From contig MPND01000009.1 of NCBI GenBank assembly GCA_002238855.1, forward strand, positions 38,732 through 102,731: DNA of 64,000 nt, in the 5' to 3' direction. The DNA is from SAR202 cluster bacterium bin90. GTDB taxonomy: Bacteria; Chloroflexota; Dehalococcoidia; Lucifugimonadales; JADFKI01. Positions 16,061-24,913 of this stretch are shown in pieces. Made by a program: the position numbers and the translations under genes. The number at the start of each line of letters is the position of its first letter. Position 1 is the stretch's first letter. Below the pieces are notes generated by a model. It did no database searches and had not been told where the DNA came from. It saw nothing but the letters and a program-made list of their open reading frames with translations.

Positions 16061-17344
16061 ATGGACGGATACTACATCTGGACAGTCGGCTGCCAAATGA
16101 ACAAGGCAGACTCCGAACGCCTCGAAAGCGCGCTGGGGCAGATGGGCTTTGAGCCACGCACATCGCCGAAAGAGGCGGATGTCATCGTGCTAAACAGCTG
16201 CGTAGTGCGACAGAGCGCCGAAGACCGCGTTGTGGGTATGATGACCAGCCTGAAGCCCCTCAAGCAGCGCAATCAGGACAAAGTTCTCGCGCTAATGGGC
16301 TGCATGGTTGGCCCCAAGACGGACGAACTGCAAAAGCGCTTCCCGTATGTCGATGTATTCATGCAGCCGCAGCAATATCAGCCACTGATCGACCTGATTG
16401 GCGAGCGTATGGACATCGACACCGAGGGCTGCATCGGCCCTCTAGTTGCGCGTCCCGATGTAGCGACATACATTCCCATCATTCACGGCTGCGACAAGTT
16501 CTGCACCTTCTGCATCATCCCGTACAGGCGCGGCAGGGAAGTCAGCCGGTCTGTCGCTGAGATTGTGCAAGAGGCCGAGATGCTTGTCAGGCGAGGAGTC
16601 AAAGAAGTCACGCTTCTCGGACAGAATGTGGACTCCTACGGACATGACCTTCCAGAGGATCACGATCTCGGAGACCTGCTTGCTGCGGTCAATGATGTTT
16701 CCGGCCTTGAGCGCGTGCGCTTCCTCACCTCCCACCCGAACGACATGAGCGACCACATCATCGACTCCGTTGCGGAACTCGACAAGGTCTGCGAACACAT
16801 TAACCTGCCATTTCAGGCGGGCGATGACAAAGTACTTGAGGATATGCGCCGCGGCTACACCAACGACGAATATCGCCGATTGATCGACAAGATTCGATCG
16901 CGCATCCCAAATGTGTCCCTAAGCACAGATGTCATCGTGGGCTTTTGCGGCGAGACCGACGCGCAATTTGAAGAAACGCTATCACTCATCGAGGACATTA
17001 AATTCGACAAGGTCCACGCGGCCGCATACTCCAACAGGCCCGGCACAATCGCTGAACGCATGCTCGTGGATGATGTGCCGCAGGACGAAAAGAAGCTGCG
17101 CCTGAAGGCCATTGAGATTCTGCAGGAACGAATTGCCACCGAAATAAACTCCCAATTTCTGGGCAGTAGCTTTGATGTACTTGTCGAGGGACGAAAGCGC
17201 GGCAAGTGGTTCGGACGAAATCGCAACGACAAGCTCGTATTTATAAACGACGGCGGCCCGGATGCAAACCTGGCCGGTAAGATGGTAAACGTTAGTGTAG
17301 ATAAGACAGCTCCTTGGTCATTGCAGGGGACGATAGCGTCCTGA
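16061..17344 (+). CDS. miaB: tRNA-2-methylthio-N6-dimethylallyladenosine synthase MiaB
   Basis: The 427-residue radical-SAM methylthiotransferase adds the 2-methylthio group to isopentenyl-A37 of tRNAs. The N-terminal UPF0004 domain binds an iron-sulfur cluster through Cys residues visible in TVGCQMNKADSE, VLNSCVVRQSAEDR and LMGCMV. The radical-SAM cluster motif CDKFCTFC follows, then IPYRRGREVSR. A TRAM domain forms the C-terminal 65 residues (VLVEGRKRGKWFGRNRNDKLV). The ATG at 16061 fits the family start; an upstream in-frame extension would run through the tRNA and is rejected. It lies directly after tRNA-Ser and may depend on the same promoter. nadA begins 43 bp downstream. Confidence 0.93.
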   Translation: MDGYYIWTVGCQMNKADSERLESALGQMGFEPRTSPKEADVIVLNSCVVRQSAEDRVVGMMTSLKPLKQRNQDKVLALMGCMVGPKTDELQKRFPYVDVFMQPQQYQPLIDLIGERMDIDTEGCIGPLVARPDVATYIPIIHGCDKFCTFCIIPYRRGREVSRSVAEIVQEAEMLVRRGVKEVTLLGQNVDSYGHDLPEDHDLGDLLAAVNDVSGLERVRFLTSHPNDMSDHIIDSVAELDKVCEHINLPFQAGDDKVLEDMRRGYTNDEYRRLIDKIRSRIPNVSLSTDVIVGFCGETDAQFEETLSLIEDIKFDKVHAAAYSNRPGTIAERMLVDDVPQDEKKLRLKAIEILQERIATEINSQFLGSSFDVLVEGRKRGKWFGRNRNDKLVFINDGGPDANLAGKMVNVSVDKTAPWSLQGTIAS

Positions 17345-17386
17345 CGCATTTCGGTGCGGGCAGGCGCGTCTGGAGGGAATATCGTT

Positions 17387-18595
17387 ATGGTTGTCGAGCA
17401 GCGAATTCCAACTATACCAATCACCGAGATTGAGCAGTCCGCATTCTGCCAAACGGATGACGAGCTGCGAGCCAAATCGCTAGAGGATGAATTCAGCGCC
17501 GGCGTGCGCTGGCAGAAACTTCCTGTAAGCTACATGCGCATGTCCCCTGAAGAGCTGGATGAACGCATCGCCGAAGCCAGGGCGAAACTCGGCGACAGCG
17601 CGGTGATTCTAGGCCATCACTACCAGCGCGACGAGATTATCAAGTACGCGGACTATCGGGGAGACTCGTTCAACCTGTCACAGTTCGCCGCTTCCCAGAA
17701 GAACGCCGAGAACATAATCTTCTGCGGCGTCCACTTCATGGCGGAGACGGCTGACATTCTTAGCGCACCATACCAGAGCGTGATTCTCCCAAACCTGGCG
17801 GCGGGTTGCTCCATGGCAGACATGGCGCGAATTGACGACGTCCTCGACTGCTGGGACGACCTGCATGACGAACTGGGCGACGATGGCGACATCATCCCTA
17901 TCACCTACATGAACTCCACCGCCGCAATCAAGGCACACTGCGGACGGAACGGCGGCATAGTCTGCACCTCATCCAACGCACCTGCCACCTTCGAGTGGGC
18001 GCTGGAGCGCGGTAGCCGCATCCTGTTCCTGCCAGACCAGCACCTCGGAAGGAATACCGGCCTGAAGATGGGCATCAGCCTCGACGAGATGGTCGTCTGG
18101 AACCCATTTAAGCCCTTCGGCGGCAACAGCGTAGAAGAACTGCGAAACGCTAGATTGATCCTTTGGCAGGGCCACTGCTCAGTTCACACCCGTTTTACCG
18201 TACAGCAGATTGAGCAGGCACGCGCCACGTACCCCGATGTGCATGTAGTGGTGCATCCCGAATGCACAATGGACGTAGTGCAGGCGGCGGACTCCAACGG
18301 CTCGACCGAGTACATTAAACGTGTCGTGGCGGACGCCGCACCCGGCAGCGTGATAGCTGTGGGAACTGAGATCAGCATGGTAAAGCGTCTCGCCGCCGAG
18401 AACCCTGACAAGACGATTTTCTGCCTCGACTCGGTAGTCTGCCCGTGCTCCACAATGTACCGAATCCATCCGGCATACCTTAGCTGGGTGCTCGATGGTC
18501 TGAACGAAGGCGTCGTCGTGAATCGCATCACCGTTGACGAGGATACGGCAGAACAGGCGAGGGTGTCGCTGGATAGGATGCTCGCAGTCGTCTAG
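17387..18595 (+). CDS. nadA: Quinolinate synthase NadA
   Basis: The 402-residue enzyme condenses iminoaspartate with dihydroxyacetone phosphate to quinolinate in NAD synthesis and holds a [4Fe-4S] cluster through three cysteines. Visible motifs are ILGHHYQRDEIIKYAD, IIFCGVHFMAETADIL with the first Cys, VHPECTMDVV with the second, and SVVCPCSTMYRIHP with the third. The N-terminal extension of about 60 residues places it in the longer NadA form. The ATG is preceded by GGAGGG; a GTG at 17354 is rejected. nadC follows after about 100 bp containing a strong hairpin. No nadB is visible, so iminoaspartate must come from a gene elsewhere. Confidence 0.95.
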   Translation: MVVEQRIPTIPITEIEQSAFCQTDDELRAKSLEDEFSAGVRWQKLPVSYMRMSPEELDERIAEARAKLGDSAVILGHHYQRDEIIKYADYRGDSFNLSQFAASQKNAENIIFCGVHFMAETADILSAPYQSVILPNLAAGCSMADMARIDDVLDCWDDLHDELGDDGDIIPITYMNSTAAIKAHCGRNGGIVCTSSNAPATFEWALERGSRILFLPDQHLGRNTGLKMGISLDEMVVWNPFKPFGGNSVEELRNARLILWQGHCSVHTRFTVQQIEQARATYPDVHVVVHPECTMDVVQAADSNGSTEYIKRVVADAAPGSVIAVGTEISMVKRLAAENPDKTIFCLDSVVCPCSTMYRIHPAYLSWVLDGLNEGVVVNRITVDEDTAEQARVSLDRMLAVV

Positions 18596-18628
18596 TCCAA
18601 TACGAAACTCTCAGATTGCAAATGCTGG

Positions 18629-18667
18629 ACCCATCTTGGCGATGATCGATTAAACTCCAAGATGGGT
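18629..18667 (+). promoter_or_regulatory. Perfect 11-bp inverted repeat in the nadA-nadC gap
   Basis: ACCCATCTTGG (18629-18639) and its exact reverse complement (18657-18667) flank a 17-nt loop. No T-run follows, so it may be an attenuation hairpin or operator controlling nadC. Confidence 0.5.
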
Positions 18668-18693
18668 TCAATGGTAAATGAGGTAAATGCCAT

Positions 18694-19545
18694 TTGTTTC
18701 AGATGACACTGGAAACGGAAGCTCTCATCGACAGGGCGCTTGCGGAGGACCTCTCGATCGGAGATCCAACGACGGACATACTAATTCCGCAAGAGCTGAA
18801 TGGGAAGGCGTCCTTCGTCGGCAAGGAGAAAGGCGTCTTGGCAGGCTTGGACGTCGCTTTAGCCGTATTCAAGCGATTCGACAGCTCGCTGCTGACCGAG
18901 GTTCACATTCGGGACGGGGAACACCTCCGTTCAGGAGATCTCATTGCAACCGTGAGCGGCCGAATGAACCCAATGCTTAAGGCAGAGCGGACTGCCCTCA
19001 ACTTCCTTCGCAGGATGTCCGGCATCGCAAGCGAAACCTCTGCCTACGTGCGGGAAGTGGACGGATTCGACGCAACAATCGTTGACACGCGCAAAACCAC
19101 TCCGGGCCTTAGGGCGCTGGAGAAGTACGCGGTAAGAATAGGCGGTGGATACAACCATCGCCAGAACCTAGGTGACGGTATCCTCATTAAGGACAATCAC
19201 ATCGAAGCCCTGCGCGAAATGGGAATGAGCCTCGGTGATGTCGTCCGCAAGGCTAACAGCGAGAAGTCGCACACAATCAACGTCGAAGTGGAGGTCGAGG
19301 ATCTGGCTCAAGTCGAAGAAGCACTTGAGGCGGGCGCCAAAATCCTCCTGCTCGACAACATGGGACCGGAAGACATGGCAATCGCAGTGCGGATGGCAGA
19401 GGGCAGGGCAGTAACGGAAGCTTCCGGAAACATCACCTTGCAGACAGTGCGCGCAGCGGCCGCTTCTGGCGTTGACATCATCTCCGTGGGTGCGCTGACC
19501 CACTCGGCGAAAGACCTCGACATCAGCTTGGACTTTGCATCGTGA
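18694..19545 (+). CDS. nadC: Nicotinate-nucleotide pyrophosphorylase (quinolinate phosphoribosyltransferase) NadC
   Basis: The 283-residue enzyme converts quinolinate and PRPP to nicotinate mononucleotide, the step after NadA. Family motifs are AEDLSIGDPTTD at the N-terminus, LNFLRRMSGIAS, VDTRKTTPGLRALEKYAV, GGGYNHRQNLGDGILIKDNH, and EVEVEDLAQVEEALEAGA with ILLLDNMGPEDM in the barrel. The TTG at 18694 is nine bases after GAGGT; an ATG at 18703 is the alternative and would shorten the protein by three residues. It ends within 11 bp of overlap with the next gene. Nearly all expected conserved residues are present. Confidence 0.95.
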   Translation: MFQMTLETEALIDRALAEDLSIGDPTTDILIPQELNGKASFVGKEKGVLAGLDVALAVFKRFDSSLLTEVHIRDGEHLRSGDLIATVSGRMNPMLKAERTALNFLRRMSGIASETSAYVREVDGFDATIVDTRKTTPGLRALEKYAVRIGGGYNHRQNLGDGILIKDNHIEALREMGMSLGDVVRKANSEKSHTINVEVEVEDLAQVEEALEAGAKILLLDNMGPEDMAIAVRMAEGRAVTEASGNITLQTVRAAAASGVDIISVGALTHSAKDLDISLDFAS

Positions 19546-20842
19546 GCGCCTGAAGTTGGCTAGGCTTTTTGTAGGGTTATTCGCCCTGGTACTCATCCTC
19601 GCTTGTGCCGCGGTTGTCGCGGCTTTCCGCCCCACTTCTGATCCCGGCGTCAACCTCATTGCATTCGTGAACGCGGACGGCGAAGTCATGACCATGACAC
19701 CGGATGGGCTTCAAGCGAGGATGATAAACCCGGCGGTCGAAGGCTTCTTCACATGGCCCACTTGGTCGCCCGACGCGAATACAATTGTGTATTCCGGCGT
19801 GATCGAAGACGGTGGCGAGCTTCAACTCAATCTCTATGCTTCGGACAATTCAGGAACTGCCAATCGCGTCCTATATGCAAGTGAGCCGGGCGAGGTAGGA
19901 CTGCTCGCACAGGGCGTCGTTCACTATCCGCTCTGGTCCCCCGACGGGAATCACCTGGCATTTATCGCGACCACCGCTGATGGTCTAAGCCTGTTCATGG
20001 ACGACCTGCGCGACAACCCGGAGGCGCAACGACTGCTCGATGATGGCCCTCTATGGATGTCCTGGTCCCAGGACTCTTCCAGCCTTGCCGTGCATCGCGG
20101 AGTGGACCACTTCCTCATAGGAGGGGATGATCTAGTCACTCCTCAGCAATTGAATATCAGGGAGATTGGTTACAGAGTCCCTGCGCTGCATCCCGTGGAC
20201 GGCTCCCTTACTCTGCGGACTCAACCGGGGGCGCTGAACGCAAGCGTATCGAGCGTTCGTCTGGATGGCCCCAATGTAATGTCAGTCACGCCTCTGCGCA
20301 GAGTCGAAGGAGAAGCCGCATTTCTCTGGTCCCCGACTGGCAGACACCTCGCAGTCGCGGAGGCTACGCAGTATCTGATGTATCGGGACACGGCGATGCG
20401 TATCTACAACGGCATTTCGGTGCTGACCGTCGGTGAGTCACAGGATGTCATCGAGTTGGAACTGCCAGTGCTGGCCTACTTCTGGTCGCCCGACGGCACA
20501 AAAATCGTCCTCGTTACACTATCGGAAAGACAGACAGCGTTGAGCTGGGCACTGTACGATGTCGAAAGTGACGAGCGGACACGGCTGGTGGACTTTGCCC
20601 CTTCAGCCGAACAACTCACGATATTCCAGTTCTTCGACCAGTACGCCTACTCGCACACCGTGTGGTCGCCTGACAGCTCCAGCATCGTGTTCGCGGGCGA
20701 CCTGCTGACCGACTCAGTAACGGCTTCTCTTGGCGGGCATCCTGGGCACTCGTCGTTTCACATCGTTGTGGTAGATGTGGTACCCGTGGCAGAGGCGCAC
20801 GTCATTACGGAAGGAATCATGGGATTCTGGTCGCCGCGCTGA
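19535..20842 (+). CDS. Membrane-anchored TolB-like (PD40) beta-propeller protein
   Basis: The 435-residue product has an N-terminal membrane anchor (LFVGLFALVLILACAAVVAAF) and then blade repeats centred on WSPDANTIVYSG, WSPDGNHLAFIA, WSPTGRHLAVA, WSPDGTKIVLV and WSPDSSSIVFAG, the WD40/PD40 pattern of TolB-type propellers. It is predicted to sit outside the cell as a protein-protein interaction or sensing scaffold; no enzymatic motif is seen. The open frame begins inside the last codons of nadC with TTG at 19535; TTG at 19556 is an alternative start and would leave an 11-bp gap instead of an overlap. Co-transcription with nadC is likely, but no functional link is evident. Confidence 0.75.
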   Translation: MHRERLKLARLFVGLFALVLILACAAVVAAFRPTSDPGVNLIAFVNADGEVMTMTPDGLQARMINPAVEGFFTWPTWSPDANTIVYSGVIEDGGELQLNLYASDNSGTANRVLYASEPGEVGLLAQGVVHYPLWSPDGNHLAFIATTADGLSLFMDDLRDNPEAQRLLDDGPLWMSWSQDSSSLAVHRGVDHFLIGGDDLVTPQQLNIREIGYRVPALHPVDGSLTLRTQPGALNASVSSVRLDGPNVMSVTPLRRVEGEAAFLWSPTGRHLAVAEATQYLMYRDTAMRIYNGISVLTVGESQDVIELELPVLAYFWSPDGTKIVLVTLSERQTALSWALYDVESDERTRLVDFAPSAEQLTIFQFFDQYAYSHTVWSPDSSSIVFAGDLLTDSVTASLGGHPGHSSFHIVVVDVVPVAEAHVITEGIMGFWSPR

Positions 20843-20848
20843 TCAACC

Positions 20849-21091
20849 TCAGCCTGACCCTGCGTACGCATCAATAAACTCTGCCCTGCTGATTCCTGAT
20901 TGAGTGCATATCGCTCTCAGTGTCGCGCGCTTGATTCTCGAGTGGTTAGGCATGGTTAGAGGGGTTCTTGTGCCGTCAGAGTTCTCCTTCACCATTACTA
21001 TATGCTGATGCTGCCTCAAAAGGCGAAAGCCCAGCCTCTCCAGCGTTCGGATTACTCTGCGTCTAGGCGCGTCCGCAGGAAAGCTCGGCAC
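20849..21091 (-). CDS. hicA: HicA-family toxin (putative mRNA interferase)
   Basis: The 80-residue protein shows the HicA double-stranded-RNA-binding fold pattern: RRRVIRTLERLGFRLLRQHQHIVMV, with the catalytic His expected in the QHQH segment, then PLTMPNHSRIKRATLRAICTQSGIS. HicA toxins cleave mRNA independently of the ribosome and are neutralised by HicB. It starts at GTG, whose G is the last base of the upstream hicB TAG, so translation is coupled. The product is slightly longer than typical HicA (about 60 residues). It is the last gene of a minus-strand run fmdB-dtd-hicB-hicA and converges on the TolB-like gene with six bases between the stops. Confidence 0.75.
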   Translation of the reverse strand: MPSFPADAPRRRVIRTLERLGFRLLRQHQHIVMVKENSDGTRTPLTMPNHSRIKRATLRAICTQSGISRAEFIDAYAGSG

Positions 21092-21315
21092 TATACGTTC
21101 ATTCCCGCCTCTGCAATGAACGCCTCAAGTATTGACGACTCTTCCAGAAATGCCTCTTCTCCAAAAGTCTCGATATGAACCTTGATTGCCGATTTCACGT
21201 CGGCCAATGCATCTTCATAGCTGTCGCCCTGGCCGACCACGACTCCATTTAATCCAAGGGGATAACCCACATATCCGTCTATGTGTTTCTCAATGATCAC
21301 TTTGAATTGCCTCAT
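21091..21315 (-). CDS. hicB: HicB-family antitoxin
   Basis: The 74-residue protein matches the HicB N-terminal ribonuclease-H-like fold: FKVIIEKHIDGYVGYPLGLNGVVVGQGDSYEDALADVKSAI in part, the standard pattern of a beta hairpin, PxLxGxxxxGxT-like loop and helix. It ends shortly after this domain and lacks a C-terminal ribbon-helix-helix or helix-turn-helix, so it may not bind DNA for autoregulation. The order antitoxin then toxin with a one-base overlap is common for this module. It begins nine bases after dtd, apparently without its own promoter. Similar short HicB proteins occur outside toxin-antitoxin context, but the hicA neighbour supports the call. Confidence 0.75.
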   Translation of the reverse strand: MRQFKVIIEKHIDGYVGYPLGLNGVVVGQGDSYEDALADVKSAIKVHIETFGEEAFLEESSILEAFIAEAGMNV

Positions 21316-21324
21316 GCTCTCACC

Positions 21325-21789
21325 TCAACCCCTTCTTGGCCGCTGTCTATCAGCCGAGTCAATCATTATCGTCACGGGTCCGTCGTTCTTGATGGAAACA
21401 ATCATGTGTGCCTGAAATTGACCGGTCTCCACATTTTGTCCCGTCTGCTCAAACAGGCGCAGTGTGCGGTCGAAGAGTGCGGTGGCAGGCTCAGGCGGCA
21501 TTGCGTGGCTGAAACTTGGACGGCGTCCTCGGCGGGTGTCGCCGTAGAGAGTGAACTGGCTTATGACTAAAAGCTCTCCACCAGTGTCCAGCACGGAGCG
21601 GTCAAATCTGCCCGCATCGTCGCCAAAGATACGCAGGTTCATGGTCTTGTTGACGATGTATGTGGCGTCTTCCTCGTCGTCATCTTCGTGGATTCCAACG
21701 AAAACTACCAGACCATCATCGATGGCGCCGACCGTCTCGCCGTCAATCTCAACCGAAGCCTGAGTCACGCGCTGTACGAGGGCGCGCAA
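21325..21789 (-). CDS. dtd: D-aminoacyl-tRNA deacylase Dtd
   Basis: The 154-residue enzyme hydrolyses D-amino acids (and achiral Gly mischarged on tRNA-Ala) from tRNA. The opening MRALVQRVTQASVEIDG, the catalytic SQFTLYGDTRRGRRPSF motif and the cross-subunit NDGPVTIMID with the Gly-cisPro selectivity element are all present. The start is TTG at 21789, only three bases after the fmdB stop, so expression is probably by translational coupling; no ATG occurs near. It belongs to an apparent fmdB-dtd-hicB-hicA operon. The enzyme is cytoplasmic and dimeric in known members. Confidence 0.95.
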   Translation of the reverse strand: MRALVQRVTQASVEIDGETVGAIDDGLVVFVGIHEDDDEEDATYIVNKTMNLRIFGDDAGRFDRSVLDTGGELLVISQFTLYGDTRRGRRPSFSHAMPPEPATALFDRTLRLFEQTGQNVETGQFQAHMIVSIKNDGPVTIMIDSADRQRPRRG

Positions 21790-21792
21790 TGG

Positions 21793-22095
21793 TTACTCGT
21801 CCGAGTCGGATGAGCCAGCCTTTGCCTTTGCCGCTGGCTTGGATGAGGAGTCTTCGCTCTTCTCGGAGTCGGCTGAAGAGCCGTTGGTCCCTGACTTGGT
21901 GCTGGTGTAGCTGCTGCTCTTTCCGTAGTCGTTCACATAAAAGCCGCTGCCCTTGAAGACGATGGGCACGGCTACGAACTGACGGCTGGATTCGCTCTCG
22001 CACTCCGGGCAGTTCGCCACGGGGTCGGCGTAGAAGCTCTGGCGCTCCTCGAAGCGATGACCGCAACTGTTGCACTTGTAGTCGTATGCAGGCAA
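21793..22095 (-). CDS. FmdB-family zinc-ribbon protein
   Basis: The 100-residue protein starts with the FmdB zinc ribbon: PAYDYKCNSCGHRFEERQSF and NCPECESE give two CxxC knuckles. The C-terminal half is a low-complexity tail rich in Ser, Lys, Ala, Asp and Glu, probably disordered. Family members begin exactly at PxYxYxC, which points to the TTG at 22095 preceded by GGGAG; an ATG at 22110 would add five residues. Function is not established; the family is called regulatory by old annotation. It heads the run of genes with dtd and hicBA. Confidence 0.85.
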   Translation of the reverse strand: MPAYDYKCNSCGHRFEERQSFYADPVANCPECESESSRQFVAVPIVFKGSGFYVNDYGKSSSYTSTKSGTNGSSADSEKSEDSSSKPAAKAKAGSSDSDE

Positions 22096-22221
22096 TATAG
22101 ATACTCCCATCTAGTAGCAGGGTTAGCAGAAGCAAGCCGCAACTGCCAGCATTACTAATTTAGCACCGCGCCCAAATCGTGTCAAATTAGAACTCGGTTC
22201 ATTGGGCTCTTACCCTCATCG

Positions 22222-22250
22222 TTGACCGAACACGATGCACTCGTTAGTAT
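22222..22250 (+). promoter_or_regulatory. Promoter of the DUF1330 gene
   Basis: TTGACC (22222-22227) and TAGTAT (22245-22250) are 17 bp apart, about 45 bp upstream of the ATG at 22297. Confidence 0.45.
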
Positions 22251-22296
22251 CAGCACACTGAGCAGCCGTAAGTGGACACATAAGGAGTGCAGAACG

Positions 22297-22584
22297 ATGG
22301 CAGGATTCGTGATAATCGATGTAGAAATAACCGATGCCGAACGCTACGGCGAGTTCATGGAGAAGGTAACGGCAACGGTTGAGGCTTATGGCGGAAAGTT
22401 TACTGTGCGCGGCGGGGCGTTCGATGTGATAGAAGGCGACTGGACGCCCAATCGCCTCGCACTGCTGGAATTCTCCACTGTCGAGGACTCAAAGGCGTGG
22501 CTGGCTTCGCCTGAATACAATGCCCTGAATGAAATCCGCACTAGCTCATCAATCATCAACATGGTCGTCGTAGAAGGCGCATAG
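22297..22584 (+). CDS. DUF1330 dimeric alpha-beta barrel protein
   Basis: The 95-residue protein has the DUF1330 layout: VIIDVEITDAERYGEFMEK, then GGKFTVRGGAFDVIEGDWTPNRL and EFSTVEDSKAWLASPEY. These small proteins adopt a ferredoxin-like fold and dimerise; a few relatives are monooxygenases, but most have no assigned reaction. AAGGAG lies ten bases before the ATG, which is preferred over an upstream GTG at 22222 that overlaps the promoter. It stands alone between divergent fmdB and convergent purL. Confidence 0.85.
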   Translation: MAGFVIIDVEITDAERYGEFMEKVTATVEAYGGKFTVRGGAFDVIEGDWTPNRLALLEFSTVEDSKAWLASPEYNALNEIRTSSSIINMVVVEGA

Positions 22585-22643
22585 CTGAACCAAAGCACAG
22601 CCGCAGGGCCCCGCTACTGTTTAATTGAGAACTGCCTGGGGCT

Positions 22644-24875
22644 TTACAGCGCCTCTTGCAACGCGCTCCTCCACACGCCTTCGAGTTCAGCCACTTGCAG
22701 GTCGATCATTCCTGCAACTGACAACCGAGAGTCGGTGACACTACCAAGCCTGTACCAATCCACGCCCTCCTCGCCGCAAATGCCTTCGAGGGCGCTCTGC
22801 GAATCCACCGGCAGCGAAACAATGATGCGAGACTGCGCCTCGCCAAATAGGATTGCATCCCAGCGTTTGTCGGTCATCGCCAGCGCCGTTCCAAGAGGAG
22901 TGTCTGCGCCGCACTCCGCTCCAAGCCCGCCCGCGATGCAAGACTCCGCGAGCGCGATTGCCAGCCCACCCTCAGAGCAATCGTGCGTCGAGTTGATAAC
23001 GCCTTCACTCACCAGTCGGCGGCACGCGCGCTGCAATGCGGCTTCTGATTGGATGTCCAGCGTGGGCTGTCCGGCAACCAACCCACCGGATATTTCAAGG
23101 TATTCACTTCCGGCCAGCGATGCCGCGCTTGACTCAGTCTCACTTGCGCCCAGCAGAACGATGATGTCGCCCTGATTCTGGAAGCCCATCCCGACACTGG
23201 CACGCACATCCTCCAGCAGTCCTAGGCAGCCAATGACCGGTGTAGGATAGATCCCCTCGCCCTGAGTCTCGTTGTATAGGCTCACGTTTCCGCTGATGAC
23301 CGGTACATCCAGAGCGCGGCATGCCTCCGCCATTCCCAGGATGCACTGCTCAAGCTGGAAGTATGTCTCCGGCTTCTCCGGGTTGCCGAAGTTCAGGCAG
23401 TCCGTCAACGCAATCGGCTCAGCCCCAGTGCAGGAAACATTACGGCACGCCTCGGCCACAGCAATCATCCCGCCGATGAACGGGTCCAGGTAGCAGAGCC
23501 GTCCATTGCCGTCAGTTGACAGCGCAATGCCCTTGCTAGTGCCCTTCACTCGCAGCACAGCCGCATCCCCGCCCGGCGGCGCCACAGTGTTCGTCTGCAC
23601 CTGATGGTCGTACTGCCGGTACACCCATTCCTTGCTGGCGATGTTTGGAGAAGCAAGCAGTCTCAGCAGCACTTCCGACGGCGACTCATCCGGCAGAGGT
23701 AACGCAGACAGGTCATACTGCTGCAATTCCGTCAGCCACTGAGCCTTTACCCCTTGCAGCCGGTACTGCGGCGCGTCCGTGAGCGTTCTAACAGGCGGTT
23801 CGCCCTGTAACTCTCCACCGTCGAAGATGCGCGCCAATCCGTCGTTCGTCGCTCTTCCGATGACGGTTGACTGCAAGTCCCATTTGTCGAAGATTGCCTT
23901 GACCGCATCTTCATGGCCGGGCTTGATGACGACCAGCATCCGTTCCTGCGATTCCGACAGCATCACTTCGTACGGCGTCATCTCGGTCTCACGGCGCGGT
24001 ACCAGAGATACATCGATCTCGATACCACTCGCTCCGTTAGACGCCGCCTCTACAGACGCGCTAGTCAGGCCCGCCGCGCCCAAGTCCTGCAGCCCAATGA
24101 TATGATCAGTTTTGGCGACTTCAAGGCAGGCTTCGATCAGGGATTTCTCCATGAATGGATTGCCGACCTGAACGGTCGGGCGCAATTCGCGCTCCTCTTC
24201 AAAAGTCCGTGACGCCAGCCCTGATGCCCCGTGAATGCCATCGCGTCCGGTGTCCGAGCCGACGAGCATCAGCAGGTTGCCCGCCCCGCCGGTGGTGGCG
24301 CTCAGCAATTCTCCTTCTTTCAGAATGCCCACGCACATTGCATTCACGAGGGGATTGCCCGAATAGGAGTCGGAGAAGCAGACCTCGCCGCCCACGTTGG
24401 GTATGCCAATGCAGTTGCCATAAGCGGAGATACCCGCGACCACTCCGCCGAACAGGTATCGGTTGCGCGGGTCGTCCAGCGAACCAAAACGCAGCGAGTT
24501 CATGAGCGCGATCGGCATTGCGCCCATAGCAAAGATGTCTCGGACGATGCCTCCCACGCCGGTTGCCGCCCCCTGGTACGGCTCGATTGCGGAGGGATGG
24601 TTATGCGACTCGATCTTCATGACCACGGCAAGGCCGTCGCCGATGTCCACAACGCCCGCGTTCTCACTGCCGGGCGCAACCATCAGGCGGGGACTGTCGC
24701 TGGGGAGCAGACGCAGCAGCGGTTTCGAATGCTTGTACCCGCAGTGTTCGCTCCACAGCGACCCGAACAACCCCAATTCCAGGTGGTTCGGTTCTCTGCC
24801 AAGCCGCTCTACAATCGCCTCGTATTCCGATTCGCTAATCGCCAGTTCGTCCAGCGCCTGCTTTGAAACTGCCAT
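22644..24875 (-). CDS. purL: Phosphoribosylformylglycinamidine synthase subunit PurL
   Basis: The 743-residue ATP-dependent enzyme converts FGAR to FGAM with ammonia supplied by PurQ, the fourth step of purine synthesis. Its length fits the small PurL form (about 720-740 residues) that works with separate PurQ and PurS. Visible motifs include LFGSLWSEHCGYKHSKP, the MKIESHNHPSAIEPYQGAATGVGGI-type ATP loop (seen in part), GGEVCFSDSYSGNPLVNA, GDAAVLRVKGTSKG and the C-terminal HDCSEGGLAIALAES. ATG at 24875 is preferred over a TTG four codons upstream. It is the last gene of the run yqeY-purQ-eamA-eamA-purL. No purS was found in the window. Confidence 0.95.
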   Translation of the reverse strand: MAVSKQALDELAISESEYEAIVERLGREPNHLELGLFGSLWSEHCGYKHSKPLLRLLPSDSPRLMVAPGSENAGVVDIGDGLAVVMKIESHNHPSAIEPYQGAATGVGGIVRDIFAMGAMPIALMNSLRFGSLDDPRNRYLFGGVVAGISAYGNCIGIPNVGGEVCFSDSYSGNPLVNAMCVGILKEGELLSATTGGAGNLLMLVGSDTGRDGIHGASGLASRTFEEERELRPTVQVGNPFMEKSLIEACLEVAKTDHIIGLQDLGAAGLTSASVEAASNGASGIEIDVSLVPRRETEMTPYEVMLSESQERMLVVIKPGHEDAVKAIFDKWDLQSTVIGRATNDGLARIFDGGELQGEPPVRTLTDAPQYRLQGVKAQWLTELQQYDLSALPLPDESPSEVLLRLLASPNIASKEWVYRQYDHQVQTNTVAPPGGDAAVLRVKGTSKGIALSTDGNGRLCYLDPFIGGMIAVAEACRNVSCTGAEPIALTDCLNFGNPEKPETYFQLEQCILGMAEACRALDVPVISGNVSLYNETQGEGIYPTPVIGCLGLLEDVRASVGMGFQNQGDIIVLLGASETESSAASLAGSEYLEISGGLVAGQPTLDIQSEAALQRACRRLVSEGVINSTHDCSEGGLAIALAESCIAGGLGAECGADTPLGTALAMTDKRWDAILFGEAQSRIIVSLPVDSQSALEGICGEEGVDWYRLGSVTDSRLSVAGMIDLQVAELEGVWRSALQEAL

Positions 24876-24913
24876 ATTGCTTTGCAATCCTTAAACTCTC
24901 TGATTCTCCCAGA

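Noticed and set aside
22735..24866. Several plus-strand frames of 100-210 residues opposite purL
   Set aside because: No start signals or family patterns; purL is complete on the other strand.
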